Of a DNA stretch of 5,305 bases, positions 1 to 5,305 are shown piece after piece. Source of the DNA: Actinomycetota bacterium (GTDB lineage: Bacteria > Actinomycetota > Thermoleophilia > Gaiellales > Gaiellaceae); assembly GCA_005883365.1 (NCBI GenBank), contig VAXA01000116.1:7419-12723 (forward strand), given 5' to 3'. The stretch's first letter is position 1. Every line of letters starts with the position of its first letter. Position numbers and translations under genes: made by a program. The notes below the pieces were generated by a model. The model saw only the letters and a list, made by a program, of their open reading frames with translations. It did not search any database and was not told the origin of the DNA.

Positions 1-612
1 TTCCTCGAGCTGCGGCCGCAGGACCCAGCCACTCGCGCGGAAGCCGCGTACTCGGCGGCGCAGATCCTCGGCTTCGGCGTCCTTCAGGACAGCTGGCAGA
101 TCGCTCAGGTGCAGAGCCTCGCCGACTCGTTCGTCCTTCCCACGCTCAACGACTGGCAGCGCCGGATCCTCGCGGTCACGTTCTCGAAGATCGGGATGCC
201 GTACGTCTGGGGCGGGGCGAGCGACGAAACGGAGGTCGATTTCGGGGTCACCGCGCGCGGCGGCTACGACTGCTCGGGCTTCGTCTGGCGCGTGTACAAG
301 CTGCAGAGCTACCCGAACGAGGGGAACCTCGCCTCGACGATCCTCGGCAGGACGACGTACACGATGAGCGTAGAGGTCCCGCGCTCGAAGAGGATCTCCT
401 TCGCGAAGCTGCAGCCGGCGGACGTGCTCTTCTTCGGCACCCACGGGACTCGCTCGAGCGGGCCGCAGATCTTCCACACGGCGATCTACGTCGGCAACGG
501 CTGGTTCATCCAGTCCTCGGACTACGGCGTCGCGCTCGCCCAGCTCAGCGGCTGGTACAAGAAGAAGTTCGCCTGGGGCCGCCGGCCGCTGCACGAGGCC
601 GGGCTCGAATAG
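1..612 (+). CDS. NlpC/P60 family cell-wall peptidase, 3' part (5' end outside window)
   Basis: The frame is open from base 1 to the TAG at 610-612 (203 codons), so the start lies upstream of the window; the GTG at 109 lies inside a continuous frame and has no ribosome binding site. Numbering from base 1, residues 66-200 form an NlpC/P60 domain: the entry motif G-M-P-Y-V-W-G-G (65-72), the catalytic cysteine in Y-D-C-S-G-F (Cys91, codon 271-273), and the catalytic histidine in F-H-T-A-I-Y-V-G (His159, codon 475-477). Members of this family cut peptide bonds in peptidoglycan stem peptides outside the membrane. Ahead of it, P-A-T-R-A-E-A-A (9-16) resembles the conserved TRAE segment of S-layer homology (SLH) repeats, so the missing part may hold SLH repeats that anchor the enzyme to the wall; that is inference. 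The signal peptide is not visible. No convincing terminator follows the stop. Family assignment is firm; exact substrate bond is unknown. Confidence 0.9.
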   Translation, partial: FLELRPQDPATRAEAAYSAAQILGFGVLQDSWQIAQVQSLADSFVLPTLNDWQRRILAVTFSKIGMPYVWGGASDETEVDFGVTARGGYDCSGFVWRVYKLQSYPNEGNLASTILGRTTYTMSVEVPRSKRISFAKLQPADVLFFGTHGTRSSGPQIFHTAIYVGNGWFIQSSDYGVALAQLSGWYKKKFAWGRRPLHEAGLE

Positions 613-639
613 AGGGACAGCGGGCGAATCCGTCGCGGT

Positions 640-677
640 TACCCCGTTCGAGTGAGGCCGCTACCCCCTTCGGGTGA
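640..677. promoter_or_regulatory. Pair of 16-bp direct repeats, putative activator binding sites
   Basis: TACCCCGTTCGAGTGA (640-655) and TACCCCCTTCGGGTGA (662-677) match at 14 of 16 positions and start 22 bp apart, about two helical turns, so both would face the same side of the DNA. The second copy holds an ACCC/GGGT dyad with a 5-nt centre; the first is less symmetric. They lie in the only gap between the peptidase gene and the small membrane protein gene. A weak -10-like GACAAT sits at 701-706 with nothing resembling TTGACA ahead of it; if it is real, the repeat centres would be near -43 and -65, a common activator arrangement. The first six bases fit the NarL-type TACYYMT heptamer, so a LuxR/NarL-class regulator is one guess. 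The repeats are directly seen; their function is inferred. Confidence 0.5.
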
Positions 678-749
678 TATCGGCTCGGCGGGGCCGCAGC
701 GACAATTTCTTGCGTCTGGCGACCCTCGACGAACTCCCCTGGAGGCACA

Positions 750-851
750 ATGCTTGAGTGGAAGTTTCGCCTCGTGATTCTCCTGTCTGTCACTGCGGCC
801 GTCGCAGCCGCGTTCGGGAGTTTCATCGGGCTCCACAACTACGGCTGGTAA
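750..851 (+). CDS. Small single-span membrane protein (33 aa), unknown function
   Basis: An ATG at 750 follows GGAGG (741-745) by 4 nt, and the frame ends at TAA 849-851. The product has a short charged start (M-L-E-W-K-F-R), then an unbroken hydrophobic stretch at about residues 8-28 rich in Val, Leu and Ala, and a polar aromatic tail H-N-Y-G-W. Lys5 and Arg7 before the hydrophobic span predict an N-in, C-out single transmembrane helix. G-S-F-I-G (23-27) is a GxxxG helix-packing motif, so it may pair with itself or with the polytopic membrane protein encoded downstream. It is the first gene of a probable unit: 30 nt to the next small frame, then the GGDEF/HD-GYP gene. I do not recognise a named family. 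A good ribosome binding site, membrane-like composition and tight position argue for a real gene; its small size is the main reason for doubt. Confidence 0.72.
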   Translation: MLEWKFRLVILLSVTAAVAAAFGSFIGLHNYGW

Positions 852-870
852 GCACCGGCGACACCTCGTA

Positions 871-877
871 GGGGAGG
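871..877 (+). promoter_or_regulatory. Strong ribosome binding site of the 27-codon frame
   Basis: GGGGAGG lies 4 nt before the GTG at 882, the same spacing as GGAGG before the ATG at 750. It is the strongest Shine-Dalgarno match in the window and is the main reason to place a translated frame at 882-965. No start codon of the downstream large gene is at a usable distance from it. Confidence 0.6.
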
Positions 878-880
878 ATC

Positions 881-921
881 GGTGGCGGGTGAGCAGCGGC
901 CGGCGTTCACCAGCCGGCACC
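881..921 (+). other. Possible structured leader with alternative stem-loops
   Basis: Two mutually exclusive folds are possible. In one, GGTG (881-884) pairs with CACC (918-921) and GGTGA (888-892) with TCACC (907-911), which puts the GTG start at 882-884 inside a stem. In the other, GCCGGC (899-904) pairs with GCCGGC (913-918) across an 8-nt loop. A separate 10-bp palindrome TTCGGCCGAA lies at 926-935. In such GC-rich DNA short stems arise easily, so this is a weak call. I checked by eye for the conserved core of a class I c-di-GMP riboswitch and did not find it. Confidence 0.2.
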
Positions 922-965
922 CAGATTCGGCCGAACGGCGACGGCTCGGTAGGGACGCGGCGTGA
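882..965 (+). CDS. 27-codon reading frame translationally coupled to the c-di-GMP enzyme gene
   Basis: GTG at 882 is preceded by GGGGAGG with a 4-nt gap; the frame runs 27 codons to TGA at 963-965, which overlaps the GTG start (962-964) of the next gene as GTGA. That is the classic 4-nt stop/start overlap of coupled genes. The product is hydrophilic and strongly basic, with six to seven Arg residues, including the cluster E-R-R-R-L-G-R near the C-terminus, and no hydrophobic span, so it would be cytosolic. No family is recognised. It may be a true small protein, or a leader frame whose translation delivers ribosomes to the downstream start. The downstream gene also has its own modest site (AGGGA, 951-955). 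Signal strength and overlap favour translation; whether the peptide itself has a function cannot be told. Confidence 0.5.
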   Translation: MAGEQRPAFTSRHPDSAERRRLGRDAA

Positions 966-2767
966 CGACTCCCGCTGCGATCCCGACGAGGGTCCTCGCG
1001 GTCGTGGCGCCCGTGATCGTCGCAGGCGCCGGCGCTTTCGGCTTCGCCCTCTTTCGCTACGCCGATGCGCCCCGCTCGGCATCCGACCTTGCCGCCCTCC
1101 TCGGGCTGCTGGCGAGCATGGCGCTCGCCGAACGCTTTCCGGTGCCTGTGGAGGGAATGGGCGCCGGCGGCGTCACGCTCGGGTTCGTCTTCTCCGTCTC
1201 CTCGATCATCCTGCTCGGCTGGCCCGCAGGTGTGATCGTCGCCACGGGAGGGCCGACATTCACGCATCTCCTCCAGCGCCGTCCGCTGCTGCGCGTCGCC
1301 TACAACGGCTCGATGTTCGCCCTGTCGGCGCTCGCCGCCGGGCTCGCGGTCGAGCACGTCCACGGAAGCTCGGCGGGAATTCTCGTCGCGCGGGTCGTGC
1401 TGTGCGGCTTCATCTACTACTGGGTCGTCAACCTCGTGCTGATCAGCGCGGTGCTCTCGGCCGACTCCGGCCGCTCGTTCTTCACCATCGCGCGGGAGAA
1501 CATCACGCAGACGACGGCGCCGTTCGCGTTCATGGCCTCGGCCGCGCTGACGCTCATCGTCCTCTGGCAGCGCGAGCCCGCGCTGTCGATCGCGCTTGTC
1601 GGCCCGCTGCTCGCGATCGCCCTCTACCAGCGCTCGACGTTCAAGGCGATCCGCGCCATGCGCCTCGCCCTGACCGATCCGCTCACCGGTCTCGGCAACC
1701 ATCGCAGCTTCCACGAACGGCTCCAGCGGGAGCTCGTCGTGGCGGAGGAGGAAGGCACGTCGCTCGCGCTCTGCCTCGTCGACTTCGACGACCTGAAGAG
1801 CGTCAACGACCGTTTCGGACATCCGGTCGGTGATCTCGTGCTCGGCCAGGTGGCCTCCCGCCTGCGGCAGGGCGGCGAGTCGTTCCGGCTCGGCGGGGAC
1901 GAGTTCGCGGTGCTCCTGCCCCGGCAGGACGAGCGGCAGGCGACCGCGGTGGCGCGCTCGATCGTCGAGCGGGTCGCCGCTCTCGACGTGGAGGGCGTCG
2001 GCCCCGTGACAGTGAGCGCCGGCGTCGCGACGTACCCGACGCAAGGCTCCGGACGGGATGAGCTGATCCGGCTCGCCGACAGCGCCCTCTACTGGGCGAA
2101 GAAGGACGGCAAGAATCGCGTCCGTGCGTATGCGGCCGAGTCGATCTTCCGCGCCAATCTCGAGCAGCTCACCGACACACCGGACCGCGCGGCGCGGTAC
2201 CGGGCGGCGGAGAGCCTCGCCAAAGCGGTCGACGAGCGCGACGCCTATACCGGGAGCCATTCGCAGCGGGTCGGCGACTACTCGGCGCGGATCGCGCGTC
2301 GCTTGGGCGCAGACGAGCCCGGGGTCGGGCTGACGCGGCTCGCCGGCAACCTCCACGACCTCGGCAAGCTCGCGATCCCGGAGGATGTCCTCCGCAAGCC
2401 GAACACGCTGAGCGAGGCAGAGCGGCTGATGCTCGAGCGGCATCCGCAGATCGGTTTCCGGATGCTCGAGAGCCTCGGCGTCGATCCGGTCGCAGAATGG
2501 GTCCTGCACCATCACGAGCGGTGGGACGGCGCCGGTTATCCGAACCGGCTCGCCGGCGACCAGATCCCGCTCGGCGCACGGATCATCTTCGTCGCCGACG
2601 CCTACGACGCCATGACCTCCGAACGCGCCTACCGCCAGGCGGTCCCGCAGCGGGACGCGCTCGCGGAGCTCGAGCGCTGCGCCGGGACACAGTTCGATCC
2701 GGCGGTCGTCAAGGCGCTCAGCGAAGAGCTGCTGCCCGCGGAACCGCTTCGCGTTTCCGCGGGTTGA
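962..2767 (+). CDS. Membrane-bound GGDEF and HD-GYP protein (c-di-GMP synthesis and breakdown), 601 aa
   Basis: GTG at 962 is the earliest possible start, since a TAG lies in frame at 950-952; AGGGA (951-955) is 6 nt ahead. Residues 10-223 hold about seven or eight hydrophobic spans, an N-terminal membrane sensor region of no family I can name. The GGDEF domain (about 235-390) opens with L-T-D-P-L-T-G-L (237-244), has Asp274, Lys279, Asn282 and Asp291 where PleD has Asp327, Lys332, Asn335 and Asp344, and keeps an intact GGDEF (311-315); it should join two GTP into c-di-GMP. The I-site RxxD reads R-Q-G-G (302-305), so product inhibition there is probably lost. The HD-GYP domain (about 415-590) has His433, His465-Asp466, His494, His517-His518, Asp546 and H-H-E-R-W-D-G-A-G-Y-P (517-527), the complete metal and signature set, and should hydrolyse c-di-GMP. 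Both domains look active; which dominates cannot be read from sequence. It is the last gene of its unit. Confidence 0.93.
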   Translation: MTTPAAIPTRVLAVVAPVIVAGAGAFGFALFRYADAPRSASDLAALLGLLASMALAERFPVPVEGMGAGGVTLGFVFSVSSIILLGWPAGVIVATGGPTFTHLLQRRPLLRVAYNGSMFALSALAAGLAVEHVHGSSAGILVARVVLCGFIYYWVVNLVLISAVLSADSGRSFFTIARENITQTTAPFAFMASAALTLIVLWQREPALSIALVGPLLAIALYQRSTFKAIRAMRLALTDPLTGLGNHRSFHERLQRELVVAEEEGTSLALCLVDFDDLKSVNDRFGHPVGDLVLGQVASRLRQGGESFRLGGDEFAVLLPRQDERQATAVARSIVERVAALDVEGVGPVTVSAGVATYPTQGSGRDELIRLADSALYWAKKDGKNRVRAYAAESIFRANLEQLTDTPDRAARYRAAESLAKAVDERDAYTGSHSQRVGDYSARIARRLGADEPGVGLTRLAGNLHDLGKLAIPEDVLRKPNTLSEAERLMLERHPQIGFRMLESLGVDPVAEWVLHHHERWDGAGYPNRLAGDQIPLGARIIFVADAYDAMTSERAYRQAVPQRDALAELERCAGTQFDPAVVKALSEELLPAEPLRVSAG

Positions 2768-2769
2768 CC

Positions 2770-2815
2770 AGGAACTCCGCCGCCGGGAGAGCGCGCTCTC
2801 CCGGCCCGAGTTCCT
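2770..2815. terminator. Large nested hairpin, probable bidirectional terminator
   Basis: The core at 2782-2805 is a perfect 24-bp palindrome centred between 2793 and 2794, starting GCCGGGAGAG and ending CTCTCCCGGC. It is enclosed by a second inverted repeat, AGGAACTC (2770-2777) and GAGTTCCT (2808-2815), with a 4/2-nt internal loop between them. The left arm begins 2 nt after the TGA at 2765-2767. It lies between convergent genes and reads the same on both strands, so it can serve both. No U-tract follows on either side, which is usual for hairpin terminators in high-GC actinobacteria. Confidence 0.8.
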
Positions 2816-2828
2816 TGACCGAACGAGC

Positions 2829-2843
2829 GGGTGCGCAGCACCC
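2829..2843. terminator. Short hairpin next to the carboxylase stop codon
   Basis: GGGTGC (2829-2834) and GCACCC (2838-2843) form a perfect 6-bp stem around a GCA loop, 6 nt beyond the TAA (2852-2850) of the minus-strand carboxylase gene. It is the first structure that transcript would form, followed by the large nested hairpin. There is no U-tract. It is probably an auxiliary terminator or 3'-end protector for the minus-strand mRNA. Confidence 0.5.
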
Positions 2844-2849
2844 ACGAGC

Positions 2850-4400
2850 TTAGAGCGGGATGTTGCCGTGCTTGCGGCGGGGGCGGGGCTCAGCCTTCGT
2901 CAGTGCCGTCGCCAGCGCGTCGATGAGCACGGGGCGCGTGCGCCGCGGCTCGATCACGTCGTCGACATAGCCGCGCTCGGCGGCCGTGTACGGGTTGGCG
3001 AAGCGCTCCTTGTAGTCGGCGATCAGCGCCGGCCGTTCCTCCTCCGGCCGATCGCGATAGATGATGTTCACAGCGCCCTCCGGCCCCATCACGGCGACCT
3101 CCGCGGTCGGCCAGGCGAAGTTGAAGTCGGCGCGGATGTGTTTCGAGCTCATGACGTCGTAGGCGCCGCCGTACGCCTTGCGCGTGATCACGGTCAGCTT
3201 CGGAACGGTCGCCTCGCAATAGGCGTAGAGGAGCTTCGCACCGTGGCGGATGATCCCGCCCCACTCCTGGGCCGTCCCGGGCAGGAAGCCCGGCACGTCG
3301 ACGAAGGTAACGAGCGGGACGTTGAAGGCGTCGCAGGTGCGGACGAAGCGGGCCGCCTTGTTCGAGGCGTCGATGTCGAGGACGCCGGCGAGCGAGCGCG
3401 GCTGGTTCCCGACGACCCCGACCGGGTGGCCGCCGAGGCGCGCGAATCCGCAGACGATGTTCTCCGCCCAGCGCTCGCTCACCTCGAGGAACTCCCCGTC
3501 GTCGACGACCCGCCGAATCACGTCGTGCATGTCGTACGGCTTGTTCGGGTTGTCGGGGATGAGCGTGTCGAGCTCCACGTCCTCCCGGTCGACGGGATCG
3601 GCGGAAGTGGGCCACGCGGGCGGTTGCTCGGCGTTGTTCTGCGGCAGGAACGAGAGGAGGTAGCGCGCGTCCTCGAGACACGCCTCCTCGTCGGCCGCAG
3701 TGAACTGCGCGACCCCCGACTTCGACGCGTGCGTCGCCGCGCCGCCGAGCTCCTCGAAGGTCACCTCCTCCCCGGTCACCGTCTTCACCACGTCGGGGCC
3801 GGTGATGAACATGTACGACGAGCCTTCGACCATGAAGACGAAGTCGGTCATCGCCGGCGAGTAGACGGCGCCGCCCGCGCACGGGCCCATCACGAGCGAG
3901 ATCTGCGGGATCACACCCGACGCCTGCACATTGCGCCAGAAGATCTCGGCGTAACCGGCGAGCGAGACGACGCCCTCCTGGATCCGGGCCCCGCCGGAGT
4001 CGTTGATCCCGATCACGGGGCAGCCGTATTTGACGGCCAGGTCCATCACCTTGCAGATCTTCTCGGCGAAGACCTCGCTCAACGAGCCGCCGAAGACGGT
4101 GAAGTCCTGCGAGAAGACGAAAACCTTGCGGTCGAAGATGGTGCCGTAGCCGGTGACCACCGCATCGCCGTAGGGTCGCCTCTCGCGCATCCCGAACTCG
4201 ACCTCGCGGTGCCGGACGTAGCGGTCGAGCTCGACGAACGAGCCGGGGTCGCAGAGCTTCTCGGCGCGCTCGCGGGCGAGGAGCCTCCCCTCCTCCCGAC
4301 GCCGCGCGACGGCCTTCTCGCTGCCGGCGTGGAGCGCCTCGCCCCGCAGCTCCTCGAGCCATTCCAGCTTGCCCGCCGTCGTTTCGTGCGCCTCGGCCAC
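2850..4400 (-). CDS. pccB: Acyl-CoA carboxylase beta subunit, propionyl-CoA carboxylase type (carboxyltransferase), 516 aa
   Basis: This subunit transfers the carboxyl group from carboxybiotin on a separate alpha chain to an acyl-CoA, giving (S)-methylmalonyl-CoA when the substrate is propionyl-CoA; it works in the cytosol as a hexameric core. The protein shows the two crotonase-like halves of the family: N-terminal [18 protein letters not shown] and the first oxyanion segment G-P-C-A-G-G-A (Gly176-Gly177), then R-K-A-Y-G-G-A-Y-D with Gly412-Ala413 and Asp415. Asp415 aligns with Asp422 of Streptomyces PccB, as I recall it, a residue tied to propionyl-CoA preference. The tail R-K-H-G-N-I-P-L is the usual actinobacterial ending, and 516 residues is normal. 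The GTG at 4400 was chosen because the frame, though open upstream to 4694, would there overlap the divergent transporter gene and has no family-like residues. No ribosome binding site is seen; it may be leaderless. No alpha subunit gene is present in the window. Confidence 0.95.
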   Translation of the reverse strand: MAEAHETTAGKLEWLEELRGEALHAGSEKAVARRREEGRLLARERAEKLCDPGSFVELDRYVRHREVEFGMRERRPYGDAVVTGYGTIFDRKVFVFSQDFTVFGGSLSEVFAEKICKVMDLAVKYGCPVIGINDSGGARIQEGVVSLAGYAEIFWRNVQASGVIPQISLVMGPCAGGAVYSPAMTDFVFMVEGSSYMFITGPDVVKTVTGEEVTFEELGGAATHASKSGVAQFTAADEEACLEDARYLLSFLPQNNAEQPPAWPTSADPVDREDVELDTLIPDNPNKPYDMHDVIRRVVDDGEFLEVSERWAENIVCGFARLGGHPVGVVGNQPRSLAGVLDIDASNKAARFVRTCDAFNVPLVTFVDVPGFLPGTAQEWGGIIRHGAKLLYAYCEATVPKLTVITRKAYGGAYDVMSSKHIRADFNFAWPTAEVAVMGPEGAVNIIYRDRPEEERPALIADYKERFANPYTAAERGYVDDVIEPRRTRPVLIDALATALTKAEPRPRRKHGNIPL

Positions 4401-4408
4401 CGTCGCGG

Positions 4409-4414
4409 AGCCTA
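4409..4414 (-). promoter_or_regulatory. Putative -10 box of the carboxylase gene
   Basis: On the minus strand these bases read TAGGCT, matching the actinobacterial TANNNT -10 pattern. Eight nucleotides separate it from the GTG at 4400, so transcription would begin at or very near the start codon and give a leaderless mRNA. This agrees with the lack of a Shine-Dalgarno sequence. No recognisable -35 is seen. It shares bases 4413-4414 with the -10 of the opposite gene. Confidence 0.45.
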
Positions 4415-4418
4415 ACGT
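4413..4418 (+). promoter_or_regulatory. Putative -10 box of the MFS transporter gene
   Basis: TAACGT matches TANNNT and ends 8 nt before the GTG at 4427, the same spacing as its minus-strand counterpart. It suggests leaderless transcription of the transporter, whose start has no ribosome binding site at a usable distance (GGAG at 4407-4410 is 16 nt away). No -35 is evident. It overlaps the AACGTT palindrome at 4414-4419. Confidence 0.45.
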
Positions 4419-4426
4419 TCGCGCTC

Positions 4427-5305
4427 GTGAGGCATCGCTTGCCCCCGGCGTTGCGCCTGCGCGACTTCGCGCTGCTCTGGACGTCTTCGCTGACCAACGG
4501 GTTCGCGCTCCAGATGCTCGTCGTCGCGATTGGCTGGCAGGTCTATGCGATCCACCGCGACCCGCTCGACCTCGGCCTCGTCGGCCTCGCAGAGTTCGTG
4601 CCGCTGCCGATTCTCGCGCTGCCGGCCGGCCAGCTCGCCGACCGGGTCGAGCGCCGGTTGGTCGTCGCTGCGGGCCTTGCCATCCAGGTCGCAATCGCCG
4701 CGCTGCTGGCCGTGATCACGCTTGCGGGCGCGCACAAACTATGGCCGTTCCTCGCGATCGCGGTCGCGGCCGGCATCGCCTCGGCGGTGACGAACCCGGC
4801 GGGACGCGCACTCACGCCTGAGATCGTGCCGCCGGAGCTCCTGGCGAGCGCAGTGGCGCTCCGCAGCGTCGCTACCCAGGCCGGGATCGTCGTCGGGCCG
4901 GCACTCGGAGGCGTGATCTTCGCCGTCGAGCCGCTCGCGGTGTACATCACCGCTGCCGCACTGTTCCTGCTCGCGTTCGTCACGATCCTCGGCGTGACGG
5001 CGCGTGTCGCGGTCGCGCCGGAAACCGAGCTGAACTGGCAGAGCCTCTCCGCCGGCATCGGCTTCATCCTGCGCACGCGGATGCTGCTCGGCGCGATCTC
5101 GCTCGATCTCGTGGCGGTGCTCCTCGGCGACTCGATCGCGCTGGCGCCGGTGTTCGCGCGGACGATCCTCGACGTCGGCCCGGTCGGCCTCGGCGCGCTT
5201 CGGGCTGCGCCGTCGACCGGCGCGCTCGTCGCCGGGCTGCTCCTAGCACGGCGGCCGCTCCACTACCGCGCCGGCCCGACCCTGCTCGCGGTCGTCGCCG
5301 CCTTC
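4427..5305 (+). CDS. Major facilitator superfamily transporter, EntS/MFS_3-like, 5' part (3' end outside window)
   Basis: From GTG 4427 the frame stays open for 293 codons to the window end. The product begins with a basic, Pro-containing N-terminus and L-R-D-F-A-L-L-W, typical of the first helix entry in this group, followed by repeated hydrophobic spans. The loop between helices 2 and 3 has [10 protein letters not shown] (68-77), a good match to MFS motif A (GxLaDrxGrk). [10 protein letters not shown] (153-162) fits the glycine-rich motif C region of helix 5, a feature of proton-driven exporters. [13 protein letters not shown] resembles a segment typical of the MFS_3/EntS exporters. About eight helices are present; twelve would be expected in about 400-420 residues. 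It probably exports a small molecule; the substrate cannot be told. It is divergent from the carboxylase gene with a 26-bp gap. Confidence 0.9.
   Translation, partial: MRHRLPPALRLRDFALLWTSSLTNGFALQMLVVAIGWQVYAIHRDPLDLGLVGLAEFVPLPILALPAGQLADRVERRLVVAAGLAIQVAIAALLAVITLAGAHKLWPFLAIAVAAGIASAVTNPAGRALTPEIVPPELLASAVALRSVATQAGIVVGPALGGVIFAVEPLAVYITAAALFLLAFVTILGVTARVAVAPETELNWQSLSAGIGFILRTRMLLGAISLDLVAVLLGDSIALAPVFARTILDVGPVGLGALRAAPSTGALVAGLLLARRPLHYRAGPTLLAVVAAF

Noticed and set aside
109..111. GTG at 109 as the true start of the NlpC/P60 gene
   Set aside because: The frame is open to the window edge with protein-like sequence (TRAE segment) before it, and there is no Shine-Dalgarno sequence ahead of 109; a secreted enzyme would also need an upstream signal peptide.
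852..961. A c-di-GMP riboswitch (GEMM class) before the c-di-GMP enzyme gene
   Set aside because: The place is attractive, but the conserved core elements, such as the GCAAAGCC-like segment and the tetraloop/receptor pair, are not visible, and the stretch is better explained by a short coupled reading frame.
545..1082. Two minus-strand frames (97 and 147 codons) across the gap between the peptidase and the c-di-GMP gene
   Set aside because: They are Arg/Pro/Ser-rich, show no domain, have no convincing ribosome binding site, and run antisense to the better supported small frames.
839..2845. A 668-codon open frame on the minus strand opposite the GGDEF/HD-GYP gene
   Set aside because: It is low-complexity, full of Arg, Glu, Asp and Ala, with no recognisable domain, and exactly mirrors a gene with complete catalytic motifs. 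Long antisense frames are expected opposite GC-rich genes.
2868..4415. A 515-codon open frame on the plus strand opposite the carboxylase gene
   Set aside because: Its composition is repetitive (Val, Asp, Glu, Arg, His, Leu), it has no domain, and the opposite strand encodes a full-length carboxylase beta subunit of normal size.
4401..4694. A 98-codon N-terminal extension of the carboxylase
   Set aside because: The extension is Arg/Ala-rich and unlike the family, and lies opposite the motif-bearing start of the divergent transporter. The family N-terminus fits a start at 4400.
1..5305. Mobile elements, tRNA or rRNA genes, CRISPR arrays, attachment sites
   Set aside because: No transposase or integrase motifs, no terminal inverted repeats with target duplications, no tRNA-like cloverleaf and no regularly spaced repeat array were seen on reading both strands.

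Overview
The window comes from a high-GC bacterium, most probably an actinobacterium and perhaps of the Thermoleophilia (Gaiellales/Solirubrobacterales) type. The reasons are strong G/C bias at third codon positions, frequent GTG starts, apparently leaderless genes with TANNNT-type -10 boxes, and an acyl-CoA carboxylase beta chain ending in the KHGNIPL tail usual in actinobacterial AccD5/PccB proteins. The lineage is an inference from style, not from a marker gene.

Layout. (1) Positions 1-612, + strand: the 3' end of a secreted cell-wall hydrolase gene. It has a possible S-layer-homology remnant followed by a complete-looking NlpC/P60 cysteine peptidase domain. (2) Positions 613-749: a non-coding gap with two 16-bp direct repeats (640-655 and 662-677, 22 bp apart), placed like activator sites. 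(3) Positions 750-2767, + strand: a probable three-gene unit. It contains a 33-residue single-span membrane protein (750-851), a 27-codon reading frame with a strong ribosome binding site (882-965), and a 601-residue polytopic membrane protein with GGDEF and HD-GYP domains (962-2767). The 27-codon frame ends in a GTGA overlap with the start of the large gene, so translation is probably coupled. (4) Positions 2768-2849: a short convergent gap almost filled by two hairpins, the larger a nested 24-bp palindrome, probably a terminator for both strands. (5) Positions 2850-4400, - strand: acyl-CoA (propionyl-CoA) carboxylase beta subunit. (6) Positions 4401-4426: a 26-bp divergent gap with two overlapping -10 hexamers, each 8 nt from a GTG start. 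(7) Positions 4427-5305, + strand: the first 293 codons of a major facilitator superfamily transporter, cut by the window end.

How the genes relate. The cyclic-di-GMP unit stands alone between a cell-wall gene and the convergent terminator. Its large protein has the residues needed both to make c-di-GMP (GGDEF) and to break it down (HD-GYP), but lacks the Asp of the RxxD product-inhibition site. The small membrane protein, the coupled small frame and the repeat pair upstream are the least described part of the window and the best candidate for something new. The carboxylase and the transporter share only their overlapping promoter region; nothing seen links them biochemically.
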